Below are positions 33,001 to 48,000 of a stretch of DNA of 64,000 bases, piece after piece. Position numbers and translations under genes: made by a program. Below the pieces are notes generated by a model. It did no database searches. It was given only the letters and a program-made list of their open reading frames with translations, and was not told where the DNA came from. Within the stretch, counting starts at the first letter, position 1; every line of letters begins with the position of its first letter. This DNA is from Elmis aenea (lineage: Eukaryota > Arthropoda > Insecta > Coleoptera > Elmidae): assembly GCA_947652605.1 (NCBI GenBank), contig OX393577.1, positions 48,645,494-48,709,493 of the forward strand. The letters run 5' to 3'.

Positions 33001-36000
33001 TCTATTCATTGAAATTTCTCGCTGGTCATTACAGTCAAATGAGGATACCTCTCACTGGACACACGGCAAATTCTTTCAATAATCTTGTGACATTCTTCAT
33101 GAATATAAAATAATTTCAAAATATTCTTGTTTGAATACCTACTCTTGATTTTCCTTTTCATGGATACCTCAGACAAACGCAATAAAAGTGGTTTACAGTT
33201 ATTAATGTTGGAATTTGTTGTCATTTACAAGGCTTACTATTTAAAAATGTTGCAATTTCTCTTACATTTATCAAAAATTCTTAATAACTTGAAAATTGTT
33301 GCAGGTTGGTATAGGAAACGCTAATACAGATTGATGCAGAATGTAATTTTGCATTTAAAAAAAAAAACAAGTTTGAAAATATAAAGCGTTTTGCCATAAA
33401 ACTCCGTGGCGTCCGTCGTGACACACCCTGTATATATATAAAATTTCCACCTGCATCGGTCGTGTTAGCCGAGTGGATAATGGACGTCTAGAATATGCGC
33501 AGTCAGGGATTGAATCCACAAATGGTATTTTTTTGCAAAATTTCATAATATGGCTTCAATTTAAGAAAGTGTCGATTTAAATAAAGCCAGTATTAAAATT
33601 TCATCAAGACCGTGTCGACTGTCAGTTGTGAAGAGTAAGTAGTCATAGATAAATAATATACAGACAGATTGAAACTCGAGTTTAAGCACGGATCTCGTTT
33701 TTTATAATAGCTACAGTATAGATTTAAATTTGGCAAAGTTGCTAAATATAGTGGTCATTAAATAATCCGAAGAGAAATTGTAAATATCTCAAACGGTATC
33801 CGAAAAAATTGGGAAAACCAGGAAAATACGATTTTTGAAAATCGTCTATTAGTCCTTTGGTAAATAAAATATTTAAAATGTGTAAAAACATTGCCCTTTA
33901 TACAAATCAATTAATTGTTTAATTTAATTCGCGGACCAATTTTTCGACATCTCGATTAAAAACTCTCGAGATTTACTCTCAGAACTCGCGTCTAGCTTGT
34001 ATTAGGCGCACTACTCTCGGAGAGGGTTGACAGTGCGTATCCACTTGAGAGCTACTTAATAAATATCAGCTCTCGGAGAGCAGCTTGCCACTTAACACAA
34101 GTTACTCTCAGGGGGTGTATCCATTGGCGACGCTAATATCGAGAGTAGTTTACTCTCAAGTTGAAAGGCACCATTACAATAATACTGGAATTTAAGTTGA
34201 CTTTTATTTGAGAATATTGTTTTATCAGTTAAATATTTATCATATTCTCAGTATCATTTTCTTTAAATTATTCAAATATGACAATTTTCAGTATGAAGAA
34301 GCAGCATTAAATGCTCTTGATATTCACGCTATGGCTGGACAAGCACTAGCTAGTACGATGGTTAGAGGGGAACCTATGAAAGAATTGCACGGAAAATATT
34401 CAACCACTAAAATTATTGTCGACTGGGCACACTTATTACACAATGTGCAACTTGGCACAGAAAAAGCTAACATAAGTGTTGCAGATACCCTTTCAAGTAT
34501 GAATAAAACGATTATGGATATTGTGGTAACACCATTATTAAATATTTAAAATAAAGATTTATCAGCGTAGACAACTTAACAAATTTACATATAACTTTAA
34601 ATTTAGATTTTTAAGCATTAATTATGTAAAATAATGGCGTATTCAATTTTTAGGTAACAGTTGTTTATAGTGGTAGTAAAAATATATTTTGGTGGGGTAG
34701 TAAAAATAAAAGTATTGCTACAACTCTCATGGATATAAATTTTTATGAACATGGAGTTGGGAGGCTATCGTCCTTAACAAAAGCCATAGAAATATATTTC
34801 AAGGCAAAACCAGGAAATATCTCTAAACATACAGCAACTGTCAGTGTTCCCACAGATTTGTCAAAATGGACGCCATTAAAAATTGATTATTTCATGCAAG
34901 TGCATCGTATGAACCCTATTGAAGGCACGACCATGTACATAGAATTTTTTGGTTTAAAGGCACAAGATATACTTGAGGTAAGAACATAACAAAAGCAGAA
35001 CTAATGGATTAATTCAGACCTTTTTTTAAAAAATTTTAAACTAGGTGGTTATAACACATGCAAGAAGACCGAATTCAAATGATTTTCAAAAACCCATGAA
35101 CATTACTGCCAATAAAACTACTTTGTTTTACACAGTTCCTGAGAAAACAGTACAAAGCGAATATGGATGGTATTATCTGGCAGTATTACCTCACAAAAAT
35201 ATGTTCACGGTTTGTTATTTTTTTTTTTGCTGCAGAAAATATTGTGTTTTACTGTTTATGATACAGTATTGATTCACAAAACATCATTTTTGCAACTTTT
35301 AGATTTAGTTAAATTACTATTTTATTAGACTTTGTGTAATATACAGGTGGTCCAAATTTGATGAGATTACATGGGTATCTTACTTAATATTCAAGATAAA
35401 GAAACAATTAAATTACCAAAAATGTGCAGTTTTTCGAGACTAAATTGGGAATCATTTTCAAAAATATTCTATCATTTTCGGTTTTTAAGTACATAATTAG
35501 AAAAAAGGTGTTTTTTTGTCATAATAATAATGTGTCATATATCCGTTATTGTTGTAAATATCAATGAAATTAAAGCATTATTTTTAGATATTTTTGTGTA
35601 AAATTCGATTATACTAAAAAAAAAAAACACACTCGCCGTTAAACAGCTATGACACAAACTTACCTTTCTTTAAATAAAAGCTGTAGTTGGCTATGGCCTT
35701 TTTAAATTCTTTATTTTTTTCTCATGTTAAATATACAGGGTGTCACACAGAAAACGCCTCAAGCTGTAACTCCGTTGTTTGTGGCCCGATTTTGATGAAC
35801 AAAAAAGTAAATGAAATGGCTCCTCAAATATTATAAACTGAATTGGATTTTTTTTTTCAAGTTCAACTTAATTGTCAAACGATAGTCATTTTGTTTTTCA
35901 AAATGGCACCATCTATTTTGTTTACTAAGTTTTTTTTTCTGAATTTAATGATGTAATAATAATTTGATTTTAGTGCAAAACTAATAAGAAATAAAAAATA

Positions 36001-39000
36001 AAAGTTAAAGAGAAATAATTTAGGTATCACAAACTTTTCAAACGTGCCATGGAAAACAAAAAAATCTTAATCAACAAATGTCATTTAAACGTCAATGTGG
36101 TATTTTTCTTGGTCTAATGTTCTATTTTTCTGTTGAATAACACAAACATTTTTTGTTTTCCACGGCATGCTTGAAAATGTTGTGAAATCTAACCTATTTT
36201 AGTTAAACTTTTATTTTTTATTTCTTATTAGTTTTGCACTAAAATTAACTTATGATTACATCACAGAATTCAGAAAAAAAAAATCTACCAGAATTAGTAA
36301 AAAAAAATAGATGGTACCATTTGAAAAAAAAAGTTGACTATCGTTTGACATTTAAGTTGAACTTGTAAAAAATTTAAATCCAATTAAGTTTATTGTGTTT
36401 GAGGAGCCATTTAATTTACTTTTTTGTTCATCAAAATCGGACCACAAACAAAGGAGTTACAGATTGCGGCGTTTTTTGTGTGACACCTTGTATAAGGGTT
36501 GTTGTAGTTATTTTTAATAATACGCAAGTTACGAAGGTCTTTTAGTTATTTTTTTAAAGAAAAACATAGTAGGCTGTGAAAACAAAAAAGAATAAGGTGT
36601 AAAACCTTTTAAAACTCAATTAGTACAATTATGAAGGTTTTATAATTTGTTGTAGAGATAAACATAAAATAACAGCAATATAGTTGGAATTGCAGTTATG
36701 TGTTATGTAGTATAATTATTGTTGTTTATCTTATGTTTAAACATTTATAATGTTTATCACAACAACAAATTAAAAAGTTTTCATAACTTTTACCACGCGA
36801 GTTTTAAAGGTTTTACACCTTGTTTTTTTTTTTTTTTTTCACAGCCTACTGTTTTTCTTTAACACGTTAAGCGTCATTTATATCAATATGGATACAATGT
36901 ATTTTGGCCACCTGTACCTATTCGTTTGAATAATACAGAGTGCTACATTTAGATTCGGCCGCCTGTATTCTTAAACATACTGGGTGTAAATGAAGTGTGG
37001 TACACCTCCTTTTTTTTCTTTAGTTTTGATTTTAAATAAATAAAATTTTAGACATATGATATGTGTAAAAAACCGGGCTTTTTGAGCCATTGCACACATT
37101 TGTTTCACTTCCGGTTTCACCGGAAATGACCCCAACTTTGTTATTTTAAACGGAACATCCTGTATATTGTTACATTTTTGGAAAGAGGAAGCGATTTTGA
37201 ATACAAATGCACTATTTTGGTTAATTTTTATAACCTCAAAATTAAAAAAAAAAAAAGTTTTTTATTAAGGTTGCCGTGACCTGCACAAATTGATTTTTAT
37301 TATGTTAACAATTGTCCAAAAAACGTTTTTGTGAATTTTAAATGACATAGGTTACTTTAATCGGCTTTGAAGGTTGCGGTTTTTTGACAAAAAGTAATTT
37401 TTTTTAAATGGAACCATCCTGGTACTAGCGGTTATTTAAATGGAGCATCTTCGAACGAATCGATCGATACCAATAACTTGTATTTTTATTAAGAGTCTGC
37501 TTCAAAAATTTCAAATTATTGTGAAAATTTATTAAGAGATCCTGTTAATCGCAGTAATCTAATTATGTAAAAATGATTACCAAAATTTTTTTTTTTTTTG
37601 AGATTAAATGACTATAGGTAGTAGTTAAACATAAAACAACGATCATTTGTTTTGTTATGTATTATGCACAGCGTACTGCGATTAACAGAATCTCTTAATA
37701 AAAATACAAGTTATTGGTATCGATGGATTCGCTAGAAGATGCTTCATTTAAATAATCGCTGGTAGTTATCAGTATGGTTCCATTTAAAAAAATTAACTGT
37801 TTGTCAAAAAACCGATTCCGCAACCTTCAAAGCCGATTAAAGTAACCTAAATGTCATTTAAAATTTACAAAAACGTTTTTTGGACAATTGTTGACTTAAT
37901 AAAAATCAATTTGTGCAGGTCACAACACCCTTAATAAAAAACCAATTTTTTTTTTTTTTTAATTTTGAGGTTATAAAAATTAACCAAAATAGTGCATTTG
38001 TATCCAAAATGGCTTCCTCTTTCCAAAAATGTAAAAATATACAGGATGTTCCGTTTAAAATAACAAAGTTGGGGTCATTTCCGGCGAAACCGGAAGTGAA
38101 ACAAATGTGTGCAACGGCTCAAAAAGCCCGGTTTTTTACACATATCATATGTCTAAAATTTTATTTATTTAAAATCAAAACTAAAGAAAAAAAAGGAGGT
38201 GTACCACACTTCATTTACACCTGGTATATGTCGTAGGCATATACAGGGTGGTGCTTTTTTCGATGCTCACTAATGCTATCTTGGAAACGGTAAGAGGTAC
38301 AAGGTCGGTTAAATTAGAGAATTGTTGCACATTTTTATAGCGATTAAGAATCTGAAAAGAAATCCTGGATATTTTGATTCGTGATTGATTTATTACAAAA
38401 AAAAATGAAAAATGTGATTTTAGAAAAATATTATTATCTTCCCTACCATTGACGCTATTTTATTTAAACTTGGCAACTCTATGTTTTTGACCGTCCTGGG
38501 TTTGATGACGTCAACAGAAATTTTCTAAGCCTTCTACATTTTAAGTTGCGATAGTCAACTTTTTTATTTCTTAAGGCCGCCATATTGGATTTTTGCATCA
38601 TTAGATAGACAAAAAAATTAGCTTTTCGGATTGGTAACCAGCATACCTTTTTTCTTTCAAAAAAACTTCTTGAAATTTTAAATTTTGTGTAAATAATTCA
38701 TAAAATCGAGAATGCTCTGAAAAACAATTGAAACTTTGATATAAATAAAAGCTGGGTACAGAACATGTTATTGATCTAATGATAACGAAATTAAGATTGT
38801 TGGAAACATATTTAGAAGATATGTTAGGCGAATTGTTATTATTAACAATTCAAAATCATCAGTCGTTTCAGCAAGAAGGAGCTGGTTTTCACAACGCCCG
38901 CATTGTAAGGATATTAATGTAGAAGTACGCTTTCAAAATTCAAGACTTGGTACGTTGGGTCCTGTTCATTGGCCTCCGCGATCGCCATGTTTAACGCCTA

Positions 39001-42000
39001 TGGATTACTTTTACATTGATGTTTATGCAACCCTAATGAAAAATATTGAACTTCTTCGCCGTAAAATCAAAAATGCTTTCGACTCTTATTTCGAGACAAA
39101 CTATCCTAAAGGCAGTGGACGAAATGAATTTAAGGACTAACCACTACATCATACATAACGGCGCGCACTTTACACAATTTAAATAATTATTTATCTGGTG
39201 TTTTGAATTTTTGTTATTTCGTTATTTTATGAGACCTATAAAATGTTGTGTCACTTTTATTTATATTATAATTTCAATTGTTTTTCAGAACATTCGCGAT
39301 TTTATAAATTATTTATACAAATTTTCAAATTTCAAAAAGTTTTTTGAAAGAAAAATTTACCTTTGTTGGTTACCAATCTGAAAAGCTAATTTTTTTTTGT
39401 CTGTCTGATGGTGTAAAAATCCAATATGGCGGCCATAAGAAATAAAAAAGTTGACTATTGCAACTTGAAATCTAGAAGGCTTAGAAAATTTCTGTTGACG
39501 TCATCAAACCCAGAACGGTCAAAAACATAAACTTGCCAAGTTTAAGTGAAATAGTGTCAATGGCAGGGAAGATAATAATATTTTTCTAAAATCACATTTT
39601 TCATTTTTTTTGTAATAAATCAAAAATGAATTAAAATATCCAGGATTTCTTTTCAGATTCTTAATCGCCATAAAAATGTGCAGCTTTTCTCTAATTTAAC
39701 CGACCTTGTATCTCTTACCGTTTCGAAGATAGCAATGGTGAGCATCGAAAAAGCACCACCCTGTATACCAAGAAAGGTTTTAGGATGATCCAGTGGACCA
39801 GAAAACCTTGGTGGCCAGCGATTCGTTTTTCCCACATTGATATAAATAACATAATAAATTTTAAGTTTTATGATACAAATTTATTTATACAATAATCAGG
39901 TTTACAACTTATAATTGTCGAAAATAAATACACAAATGATATAAAAATAAAACTATACAGGGTGTTTCTTAAGTATTGAGAAACATTTCGGGAGGTGATT
40001 CCTTATCTAAAATTGAGGGGGGTCTTTCATATAATTTTTTTCCCTTAGACCTCTCCCTTCGGAGTTACATCCCCGTAAAGGGGAGCGGTAAAATTAGGTT
40101 TTTATTTTATTTCTCAATTTTGGATAAGTGTAGGAGAATGATATTTGGTTGATGTCTTATACTTGTTAAAAGGTTTCCCATAGTAATATTTTTAATCCTC
40201 TTCCACCTTCATAGGGGATTGACGAGTGCAACCTATGTTGTTGTTTTTTTCAGAACTTTTTGGTGGGCTGAAATTTTGCTATTAAAAGACATTTTTTTAA
40301 AGCTTGTTTTATTTAAAAACTTGTTTATTTCTCACTTTTTCTCGGAAAACCTACCGTTTTTGAGTAAAAAAATAAAGTAAGTAAACTTGAGTCATCAAAT
40401 ATTCCAATATAAAACGATTCATTTTGGTGGTTGCCATGGTTTGTTTGTGTTCATATTGAGTAGAATTGTCAGGTGTAGTTCATTTTGACGTTTACGCGGC
40501 GACAACGCTAAAACGCTCGTCAATTCTACCCAATATTAACATTAAAACCACCAAAATGAATCGTCTTATATTGGAATATTTGATGGTTCATGTTTACTTA
40601 TTTTATTTTTTACTTAAAAACTGTAGGTTTTACGAGAAAAACTAAAGTATAAAAAAGTTTCCAAATAAATCAAGTTTTAAAATTATTATTTTTTTAATTG
40701 CAAAATTTCAACCCACCAAAAAGTTCTGATAAGACCAAACCAACAGGGGTTGCATTTTTCAACCCCCTCTAAAAGTGGGAGATAAATAAAAAAATTACTA
40801 TGGAAAACCTTTTAATAAGCATAAGACATAACCAAATATTATTTTCCTATACCGGGTGTAAATGAAGTGTGGTACACCTGCTTTTTTTCTTTAGTTTTGA
40901 TTTTAAATAAATGAATTATAAGACATATGATATGTGCAAAAAACGGGGCTTTTTGAGCACTTGCACACATTTAACTTCCGGTTTCGCCGGAAATAACCCC
41001 AACGGTTATTTTAAATGGAACGTATATTTTTACATTTTTGGAAAGAGGAAGCGATTTTTGATAAAACTGCACTATTTTTATAACCTCAAAATTTTTTAAA
41101 TTCTAATTTAGTTTTTCATTAAGGGTGCCGTGACCTGCATAAATTGATTTTTATTATGTCAACAATTGTCCAAAAAACTTTTTGTAAATTTTAAATGACA
41201 TTTAGGTTACTTTTAAATTGGCTTTGACAAAAAGAATTTTTTTTAAATTGGAACTATTTTGGTACAAGCGGTTATTTAAATGGAGCATCTTCCACGAATT
41301 TATCGATACCAATAACTTGTATTTTTATTAAGAGTCTGCTTCAAAAACTTTCAATTATTGTGAAGATTTATTAAGAGATCCTGTTAATTGCAGTACGCTG
41401 TGCATAACAACAAAACAAATGATCGTTGTTTTATGTTTAACTACTTTAGTCATTTAATTAAAAAGTCAAAAAATGTTGGTAGTCATTTTTACATAATTAG
41501 ATTACTGCGATTAAATGGATCTCTTAATAAGTCTTCACAATAATTAAAAGTTTTTGAAGCAGACTCTTATATAAAATACAAGTTATTGATATTGATGGAT
41601 TCGTTAGAAGATGCTCCATTAAAATAACCCTTGTACCACCATAGTTCCATTTAAAAAAATTGACTTTTTGTCATATACAAAAACGTTTCTTAGACAATAA
41701 TTGTTGACATAATAGGTGCGTTCGGGACGCACGTTCCCAGATTGGAGTGGATTGGACAGGATTGGAGTGAGATTGTAATCACGTGGTCTTAGAGCCTCCA
41801 AGAGTAAATCTTGTGCGTTCGGGACGTATAAGTGCAGAAAATCAGCGGATATTTCAAATATAAAGGTAACCTCACTATTTTGTTGTAGACCGGTCTAGTT
41901 GGTCTAATCAGACATCATTGTAAGTAAAACAAGCAACACATTGTATTGCTTCGAATTTGTTAGATTATTTGGTTATAAAATTGATGTAAAATGTCATGAT

Positions 42001-45000
42001 ATGAAACCATTTAACTTCCCAAAATTTTGTTTTAATAATAGGGAATTACATCGAAAGTTAATTACTGTCTACAAGAAATTGTTGTTAACTAATGCAACAC
42101 AATAACACGAAGCCTGGATGTTAACTGTATCTTATTCTTATGCTGTACCTGGCAATTCAAAGAATTCAAACATAGACAATCCGTAATGCGCATGTCTTCT
42201 TTCGCGAGCTCAGCTTGCCCCAGCTTCGGAGGTGGTGCAAATTAGAGTAGATTTATTTACTCAACTTATGCAGTCCCGAACGCCCTTCGGAGCGATCTTT
42301 TTTACTTCAAAGTCGCGTCCCGAACGCTGTGGAGCAAAAAAGAGCAAAAAGAGCGTACGTCCCGAACGCACCTAATAAAAATCAATTTATGCAGGTCACG
42401 GCACCCTTTATAAAAAATAAATTTTGTTTCAAAGCTTTTTTGAGTTTATAAAAATTAACCAAAATAGTGCAGTTGTATCCTAAATCACTTCCTCTTTCCA
42501 AAAATTTAAAAATATACAGGGTGTTCGATTTAAAATAACAAAGTTGGAGTCATTTCCGGCGAAACCGGAAGTAATACGAATGTGTGCATGTGCTCAAACA
42601 ACCCGGTTTCTTGCACATATCACAATTTATTAGTAGTTATTTATAATTTTTGTAATATTTGCATAGGTAGTTCTTTATTAAGTGTTTATGGCAAAATGTT
42701 AAGAACATAGAATGTTGTTTTTCATTTAAATTACTGGAATCTTTTTTTTTTTGCACAATTAATTAGTTTTTAAGTATAGTGTTAACGCGTTAACAGCCTT
42801 GCAAATCAATTCGTGACGATTTTTCATTTAGTAGAAATGTTTTGGTTTTATTGAGCGTCATAATACTTAAAATTTGTAACTTTTGTCTAAATACTTTTAA
42901 TAATAATAATTAATAATAACAAATCATAATTGAAGGTATTCTTGTTTTAAACATTTACATGTCAATATTGATAAAGATAACGATAACTATAATTTAATGG
43001 TATATGAGTATAATGTAACAACCATAAGGAATTTCATTCATTTTACAATTACGATGATTAAAAGATTGTCTTCCTTTTTTTTTTCATCTGTAATAGCTGC
43101 GGAAGTTCATCATCATAAATTCTGCTCAAGAAATTGGTATATTCAGTCCTCTTTGTATAACGATCTTCTTTTTATATACGTATCCTGCTTATACAAGGGG
43201 GGGGGGACCCAAAAATAACCGGAATTATCTTTTGGAAGGCAAGCTCTTTTTAGTACATGCTTTCTGTGCTAGGAAAATATTCTAGAAACCCAAAGCATCA
43301 GCGTGCCAACTGGAGTTGCTGCGTTCTGCTTCGGTGTTTTTTTTTTTCGAAGAATCTTTCAACGCGTTTGCCTATTTTGTGATGGCTGATTTACAAGAAC
43401 TTGCGGCAGTGAAATTTTGCTGCTTCATTTCGGGGTCATAACCATAGCACCAAGATTCGTCTTCGATTATGATTTTGAAGGAAAAAATCATGTTAGGTCA
43501 GCCTCCAACTGCTCCTTCATCATACGGTACGCAGTCATGCTATTGTCTCTTTGTTCAGGTGTGACCAGGCGAGGCACACATTTTGCTGCAACTCGTTACA
43601 TGCTCAAATCTTCCGATAAAATTGGCTGACAGACACTCCAGTCAACGTCACAAGATAATAAATGGTCGGTCGAAGGACGCCGGGGACGAGGTTGATCGTC
43701 AAACGACATTTGGCCTCGTTCAAAACGGAAACACTTTTCGTAAACTTGTGAGCATCATCTTGGTAAGCTGTCTGGAGCATAACAGTTGTTTCCGCAGCAT
43801 TTTTCCATTGCATGTGTTTTACTTCTTCTGTGGTGATTTCTTTATAATCTATAGATGATTTATCTATCTGATCACTATGTTCAGATTGATTATTTATATA
43901 TTTAAATTCTGACGAATTTTCAGATTAAAGTTGTTCGTAGTATGCTAGCCAATCTTTTAACGGAATTACATGTAGCCGACTTTGTTCATTTTAATTACTT
44001 ATTACTTTTAGAAAACTGCAGGCCCCCCTACATCTAGTAGATATCAGTGTCAACATGTGTGCATTTGTTATGCTACATTTCATTGTTTTACTTCTCACAC
44101 CCACGTATTTGTGGAAATTAAAATCGATGATGATGGAACGTTGGCCGCTATCAATACCATCTAACTGTGAACATAAGAATGCACCATTGCATTGTACCGC
44201 TTTTTTCTGCACATAGGGTTGCCAGATCTTTGCAATGCCAATGCCGGAGATTTTAAAATAAGCAAAAAAAAAAATTATATTAAAGAAAACGGACGTTTTG
44301 CCCAAAATAACAATAAATAAAAATATATCACGTTACATTACTATTACACAAATAATATTAATTATATTTCTCATTACTTTTTACATTTTTCAATAATTGT
44401 TCGTTACATTTTACATATTCAAAAAACTCTAAGCAAGTAATTTCATAGTTTATTTTACGTGCTCAAAACCATAGCCGAATGAGTTCGGTCACCATCGATT
44501 CGGTAGTTAGGGACAGCCCACTTATACGTCATATACTCGATGCGACCCTGCATAAATGTGTTGATCGGCTACAGATCAGTACAATTTGCAAACGTAACCA
44601 TTTCATATATATTTTTTTTAAATCTATCTTTCGCCGGAGATTTTACATTGCCTGCCGGAGACCTGAGATTGATTGTCAATGCCGGAGACTCCGGCACAAT
44701 GCCGGATATCTGGCAACCCTACGTCTGCACATGTAGTGGAACATTTGTAGCAGTTTTGTTCGTGCTTTTTATATAAACTTCACTGGTGGTGTTATGAAAC
44801 AACAAATTATGTTAATAGTACAATAATTAAATACATTTTCAAATCACTTACCTTCATTTGCGAATGCTTATTCTGCACAAAAAGGTCATTGACCTTCATT
44901 TGCTAATGCTTATTCTGCACATACAGGATACTATAGTGTTCGTGCATGCATTAACAACAATTAGAACGATTGTTTACAATGTCAAGTTATATAGGTTATG

Positions 45001-48000
45001 TGACAGATTTGTATTAGTCAATCTAAACAGATGAATCTTCCTTAGGTGTAAACACATTTTACTGTGGTTACCATTGTTGCTATTGAGATTATGATTGTTA
45101 TTAACAAAGGTAACCATAGTAAAATGTGTTTACACCTAAGGAAGATTCATCTGTTTAGAATGACCCATACGTTTCTGCAACAGTTGGTATCGGTGATTGT
45201 AGCAGTTCAAATTGGGCACGGAAGTATCCGAGTACAAGAGGTGCGTTCGAAACGCACGCTCCCAGAGTGGAGTGGATTGGACAGGATTGGAGTAAGATTG
45301 TAATCACGTGGTCTTAGAGTCCCCAAGAGTAAATCTTGTGCGTTCGGGACGTGAAGGTGCAGAAAATCAGCGGATATTTCAAATATATATATCAGAGGTG
45401 GTGCAAATTAGAATAGATTTATTTACTCCACTTATGCAGTCCCGAACGCCCTTCGGAGCGATCTTTTTTACTCCAAAGTCGCGTCCCGAACGCTGTGGAG
45501 CAAATAAAGCAAAAAGAGCGTACGTCCCGAACGCACCTAAGATTTACTCTTGGAGGCTCTGAGACCACGTGATTACAATCTTACTCCAATCCTGTCCAAT
45601 CCACTCCAATCTGGGAGCGTGCGTTCCGAACGCACCTAATATATCTACTGTGACGTCATCTCAGATCCCGCTGCTTGAAATTCGCCTTCTCGCGATAAAT
45701 TTACTCATAAGGTCTATCTAAAAATATTGCTAATATTCAAAATAAAGATGTAATTACTGATTTTTGCAGTTTTTAATAACAGAACATGCTAATAATAAGG
45801 GAAGAAATTCTGCTAAATTAGCGAATAATGAGCATTTACCGCTCTTGAAATTTGTACACCATACTTCCATTTTAACTAATATGTACTTCCACTAACTTAC
45901 ACTGACTTTCACTAACTTCGACTAACTTCTTTTAACTTCCACTAACTTAAGCGAAGAACCAATGGACTACAATAAATATAAACAAATCACTATAATTTCT
46001 ATTTCTTAGAGAATAATTTTAATATTATGGAAATTAGCTACTTATTACAACAAATGTGTATTCAATATTTTTTTCAAAGCATAAATCACATAAAATTTGG
46101 CCAATGAACCAATTTTCGTCGTAATACACTGAATAATGTTGTTCTAAAGCTAAATTCAACTTCTGCAGAGTTTCGTTTCCAAATTTAAAGCTATCTGATT
46201 TTACCATAAAATTTTCTGTGTGTACAGTGCTGTAATTCTATTGACTCTTTCTCTGTCTTCGATGAAGTTGTTTCGGGACCTGTTCAAAAGACAGAATGTT
46301 CAAAACACAGAATCACAAATGAGAGTACACGTTCGGTCTCACCCGTAGTCGCTCGAAGTACATTTGTCAACTTTAAAGCAAATCCGTGTATTCTTTTGTA
46401 TTTTATAACTGTTTATTGTGGTATTGTGAACATGGCTAAATTCGAACTTTTTGAAAAGTTTAATATGTTAGAATATTAGTTTGTAAGTGATAAACAAGTG
46501 GCGGTTGCTGCAGAAGTTACTTGGCAATGACGTTTAGTTTAATAATTGCAAACATCACTTGTTTACGAAATCATGGCCAACTTTGATGATCGAATTTTTA
46601 CAAAATTGGCCACATCTCGGTTATTTTTTGCAACAAATATATAAAACTACATATTTTTGAAAAGCTAAAAAAATACCCTTTCACATAAAGTCATGGCCGA
46701 CTAGAGTTTCTATTTAAAAATATACAAGTTTACTCCATATATCGGAAGTCAAGAGAGCTAAATAAAAATTTACATTTGTTTTTAAATTGAGCATAAAAAT
46801 CTGGCTAAACTTCAGATAGTGGTCACTGTCATGGCGGCTTGGTAGATCAAGTGTACTTCGGAAATATTCGCGTGGAAAATGAATGTTAGGTTCACTACTA
46901 CCTACTGTTGGCATAATAAATGTAAATATCAGATGTACATTAATTACTATTTACATTTGGTAATTAATAATACCTGTATTCCATTCGTGTATATTCGTTG
47001 TTAAAACAATTGTTTGCACTGTCAACCATATCCTATAAGGAAGGAACCTCCATAGTATAGTTCCTGAATGCTTAATAGTATAATAGTAGGCAATCATGAA
47101 GATTAGTTCATCATGGTGAATTCACAAGTGCCGCAAACGTAAGCATAAAAGAAATACCGTTTGTTTTCTTAAAAATATTAAAATCAGAGTGTATACCTGT
47201 ATGTCCTTTCTCACGGCCGTCATTCATTTTGCCGGTAAAATAGGGTCAGGTTAGAGGTCTGTAAAAGCTTTTTTTTTTTAAATTTATCGATACTGAACCC
47301 CCACAACTCCGCCACTGGTTGCTTGTGGGGCTTGACATTCTTACCGAATGTGGTAACCTGTAGGTTGGTGCTGCATACCAAACTTGGTTTAAATATATTT
47401 ACTGCTTAAGAAATGGTTATACATTATCGATCATTTTTCGAATATTTCAACACTGTATCTTTAAAATGAAGCGTTTATAGACCATGTTGATATAGAATAT
47501 TCGCATTAAAATAAGCTTTTGTATCGACTGTTAAAGTCCTGCTACAAAAAAGTGGACCACCCTGTAACTTTAAATTTTTTTTATTTTTATTGTTTATTAT
47601 TTTCTTCACAAACTAGTTTGATTATTATCATATTTAAAATTTTTTTGAAAATACCCTGAACCAAAAATATAAAATGTAACTTACAAAAGTTGAATTTTAC
47701 AAATATGTAATTAATGTCATTATTAATAAGTTTATTTCACATATTATCAAATATTCAACATAATTATTACTTGTTTGTGAAATTTTATAGTTACTGTTAT
47801 CACAACTCAAGTTCTACTCAGAAATAACAGTTGATTTTTACATTTTTGTGTCACAATTAATTTTGGTTAGCCACTGTTTATAGTAGAACATGACAACCGT
47901 AGTATATAGACTGTTGAAGATAGCTTTTCCACAGCATTAATTAGCACAGGTTAAACCTCTATTACTCGATACATTTGTAACTCGATTTACCTCAGTTGTT

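Noticed and set aside
33462..33525. Functional tRNA gene
   Set aside because: A and B boxes are visible but the acceptor stem does not pair and the B box is altered.
43604..43813. A separate small gene on the - strand
   Set aside because: It is the helix-turn-helix part of the frameshifted mariner transposase that covers 43195-43830.
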